Source: Chloroflexota bacterium (GTDB taxonomy: Bacteria; Chloroflexota; Anaerolineae; UBA3071). Taken from it: a stretch of 13,621 nt of DNA. Made by a program: the position numbers and the translations under genes. Positions 11,612 to 13,621 of this stretch are shown here, piece after piece (positions within the stretch are counted from its first letter, which is position 1; every line of letters begins with the position of its first letter). The stretch spans positions 1 to 13,621 of the forward strand of contig JACNHM010000610.1 in assembly GCA_014383605.1 (NCBI GenBank), read 5' to 3'. The notes under the pieces were generated by a model. That model was not told where the DNA came from and searched no databases. It saw only the letters and a list, made by a program, of their open reading frames with translations.

Positions 11612-13063
11612 TCAGAATGGCCCGAAACCGATGGCCACGGCCAACGCCAGGAAGGCGACGGTAACCAGCAGCACCCAGCCCCACAGTTTCAGCGACCACT
11701 TGATCCACTGGGGGTAGCTGACCACGGTGAGGCCCAGGCAGATGAGCAGCACCGGGTTCGTGGGATAGGCCATGTTGGAGAAGCCATCGCCGAAGGTGTA
11801 GGCGGTCACCGCCACCTGGCGGGTCACGCCGACCAGATCGGCCAGGGGCAGCAGGATGGGCATCAGCAGGAAGGCCTTGGCCGAGCCGGAGGCGACGAAG
11901 AATTCGATGAGCAGGGCCAGTCCGTAGATGATCAGCGCGGCGACCAGGGGGCTGGTTCCGGAGAAGGAGCGGGAAGCGCTGTGCAGGATGGTGTCCATGA
12001 CGCCGCCCTGGGCGACGATGTGCTTGATGCTGGCGGCCATGAGGATCAGTGGGATGCCGGGAGCGATGCCGGCCAGGCCCTCGGCCACGGCTTTCAGCAC
12101 TGCTTTCCCGCCGAAACCGGCCACCAGGCCCGCGCCCACCCCTCCAAGGAGAAACAGCAGACCCACCAGGGGGAGGGCGAACCCGGCGATGGCGGGGAGG
12201 AACGGCCCGGCCACCAGCACGACGAGGATCAGCAGGAAGAAGGCCAGGAACCAGGCGATGGCCCGGCCCAGCCGGGGGTTCGCTTCTGCCAGGGCGTCCA
12301 GATCGAGGGCCGCGTACCTGGCGCGTCCGGCCTGGTCTGCCTCGAACACGGGGGAAGCCTGCGGGTCTCGCTCCACCCGGCGTGCATAGCGCACGAGGAA
12401 GAGGGCGAAGATGGCATAGATGGCCAGGAAGATCAGCACGCGCAGCCAGGCTCCGGAGAAGAGGGGCAGGCCGGCGATCTCCTGAGCCACGCCGATGGTG
12501 AAGGGATTGGTGATGGCGGCGGAGAAGCCCATGTTCGTGGCCAGGATACTCATGCCCAGGCCGACGAGGGAGTCCCAGCCCAGGAAGTAGGACAGCGCCA
12601 GCATCACCGGCACCAGGGGCACGACTTCCTCGAAGATGCCGAAGAAGGCCCCGACCAGCATGAAGAACAGGGAGATGACGAGAAGCAAGAGGTATTTGCG
12701 TTTCCCAAAACGCTTCACGATGCGGGCGATGGCCGCCTGCAGGATGCCGCTGCGGTCCAGCACGGCGAAAGCGGCCCCCACCATCAGGATGAAGACGAGG
12801 ATGATGATGACGGTGAGGCCGTCGGGACCCCAGAGCACCTCCACTGGGGCGGTGAACCAGCGCCAGATGGGGTAATGGGGCCGCTCCACGACCTGGAAGG
12901 ATCGCGGGTCAATGATCTGCCGTCCCTCCTGGACGATGCGCGCGTAGCTGCCCGCCGGGATGGCCCGCGTCAGCACGCCGGCCACGATCATCAGGAGCAG
13001 CAGGATGAGTAGCGACTGGACGAAGGCCTTGCGGCTGATCTGTGCGCCTGCTTTGGGTTCCAT
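11612..13063 (-). CDS. YfcC-family carrier (C4-dicarboxylate carrier superfamily)
   Basis: A secondary transporter in the cytoplasmic membrane, 483 residues with about eleven to twelve hydrophobic helices. After a cytoplasmic start and a first helix (about 16-36) there is an outside loop, then helices grouped in two halves. Each half contains a re-entrant-like signature: MGFSAAITNPFTIGVAQEIA in the first and GDGFSNMAYPTNPVLLI in the second. GSAKAFLLMPILLPLADL is another family block. These are marks of YfcC proteins, which belong with DcuC-type C4-dicarboxylate and ArcD-like carriers. Substrates differ within the family, so dicarboxylate, amino acid or small peptide are all possible. AAGGAGAG six bases before ATG 13063 fixes the start. 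It sits between a P-loop kinase (16-base gap) and the carboxypeptidase (10-base gap) in one operon. Confidence 0.9.
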   Translation of the reverse strand: MEPKAGAQISRKAFVQSLLILLLLMIVAGVLTRAIPAGSYARIVQEGRQIIDPRSFQVVERPHYPIWRWFTAPVEVLWGPDGLTVIIILVFILMVGAAFAVLDRSGILQAAIARIVKRFGKRKYLLLLVISLFFMLVGAFFGIFEEVVPLVPVMLALSYFLGWDSLVGLGMSILATNMGFSAAITNPFTIGVAQEIAGLPLFSGAWLRVLIFLAIYAIFALFLVRYARRVERDPQASPVFEADQAGRARYAALDLDALAEANPRLGRAIAWFLAFFLLILVVLVAGPFLPAIAGFALPLVGLLFLLGGVGAGLVAGFGGKAVLKAVAEGLAGIAPGIPLILMAASIKHIVAQGGVMDTILHSASRSFSGTSPLVAALIIYGLALLIEFFVASGSAKAFLLMPILLPLADLVGVTRQVAVTAYTFGDGFSNMAYPTNPVLLICLGLTVVSYPQWIKWSLKLWGWVLLVTVAFLALAVAIGFGPF

Positions 13064-13079
13064 TTTTGTCTCTCCTTGC

Positions 13080-13621
13080 TCATTTCAGGCTGGCGAGCCA
13101 CGCCTGCGCCGAGCGCGGCGAGCGCAGGCGTATGACCGCTAGATGGGCGTATTCCGGCTGCTTGAACAGCACAGGATACTCCCTGCGCCTCCGGGGATAG
13201 GTTCGCAGCGCCCACAGGAACAGGGAGTCCCTGGTGAAGAGTTGAGCCCACAGCCGCTCGCGGTTGCCGGCCCACAGTTCCTCGCGGGTGAAGATGCGCC
13301 GGAAGGTGCGCCACACCAGCCGACCCATAACCACCGCCAGCGGGTAGTCCAACCAGACCACCGTGTCCGCCCGGCGCCAGACGATGTCGCGCACCCGGCT
13401 GTAGTTGCCATCCACGACCCAGGCCTCGCCGTTCAGGGCCTGGGCGACGCGCTCTCGGAAAAGGTCAGGCGGAGCGTGGGTCCAGTTGGGGCCCCAGTGG
13501 AGGGCATCCAACTCCACGTGGGGGATGCCGAGACGCTGAGCGAGGCGGCTCGCCAGCGTCGTCTTGCCCGAGCCTGTGGTGCCGATAACGGCGATGCGCC
13601 GAAGGCGGTCTGTGGTGGGAT
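13080..13621 (-). CDS. P-loop adenylate-kinase-like protein, 5' end beyond window
   Basis: A small nucleoside/nucleotide-kinase-like ATPase of the type often labelled topology modulation (FlaR-like) protein. The reading frame is open to the right edge, so the start codon is outside. Near the edge it reads RIAVIGTTGSGKTTLASRLA, a complete Walker A P-loop. It continues with the family block VELDALHWGPNW, then VVDGNYS and ADTVVWLDYP (Walker B-like), an Arg-rich lid region and a short C-terminal domain. A GTG at 13517 could be mistaken for the start, but it would remove the P-loop. The stop lies 16 bases before the carrier gene, so it is the first visible gene of the operon. Its physiological substrate is not known. 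Confidence 0.87.
   Translation of the reverse strand, partial: PTTDRLRRIAVIGTTGSGKTTLASRLAQRLGIPHVELDALHWGPNWTHAPPDLFRERVAQALNGEAWVVDGNYSRVRDIVWRRADTVVWLDYPLAVVMGRLVWRTFRRIFTREELWAGNRERLWAQLFTRDSLFLWALRTYPRRRREYPVLFKQPEYAHLAVIRLRSPRSAQAWLASLK

Noticed and set aside
11981..13012. Plus-strand open frame of 343 codons over the carrier gene
   Set aside because: Its Gln/Glu/Asp/His-rich translation is what the complement of hydrophobic codons gives. The minus-strand carrier is unambiguous.
1..13621. tRNA, rRNA, transposase, integrase or toxin-antitoxin genes
   Set aside because: None was seen on either strand; gaps are short and filled with promoters or repeats.

Overview
High-GC bacterial DNA with eight complete genes and one gene cut by the right edge. 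Several traits point to a Chloroflexota (Anaerolineae-like) chromosome, probably from a metagenome: a secreted peptidase with a Thr/Pro-rich tail and a short hydrophobic C-terminal motif, a 6-pyruvoyl-tetrahydropterin-synthase-related polytopic membrane protein, a near-leaderless promoter with an extended -10, and many short degenerate repeat patches with a 7-base period. The assignment is inferred from these traits, not proven.

Layout. (1) 1-2286, plus strand: a short repeat-rich leader, then a glucuronokinase-like GHMP kinase and a sugar-1-phosphate nucleotidyltransferase with a hexapeptide-repeat tail. Together they look like a two-step sugar -> sugar-1-phosphate -> NDP-sugar salvage module. 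(2) 2377-7994, minus strand: membrane protein, mutS2 and a secreted M28 aminopeptidase, transcribed in that order from a promoter at 8004-8032. (3) 7995-8181: a divergent promoter region with a heptamer repeat array between the two promoters. (4) 8182-9759, plus strand: phosphoglycerate mutase (2,3-BPG-independent, iPGM) whose sequence is circularly permuted. It closes with a 19-bp perfect inverted repeat that separates it from the convergent nitroreductase. (5) 9853-13621, minus strand: P-loop kinase (partial), YfcC-family carrier and DUF2817/M14-like carboxypeptidase in a tight operon, then a nitroreductase with its own ribosome binding site behind a repeat-rich gap.

The main discovery is the permuted iPGM. 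The part that is normally C-terminal comes first, the normal N-terminus with the metal-binding Asp and the nucleophilic Ser comes second, and the old ends are joined by a short Arg-rich linker. All seven metal/nucleophile residues and most substrate residues can be found. The permutation makes the phosphatase domain continuous and splits the transferase domain instead, the reverse of the usual iPGM topology.

The second theme is a set of degenerate heptanucleotide arrays, each with its own word. They fill most intergenic gaps and have also entered reading frames: one stretch inside MutS2, two inside loops of the membrane protein, and the tail of the kinase. No tRNA, rRNA, CRISPR array, transposase or phage gene was seen. 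No gap between genes exceeds 300 bases.
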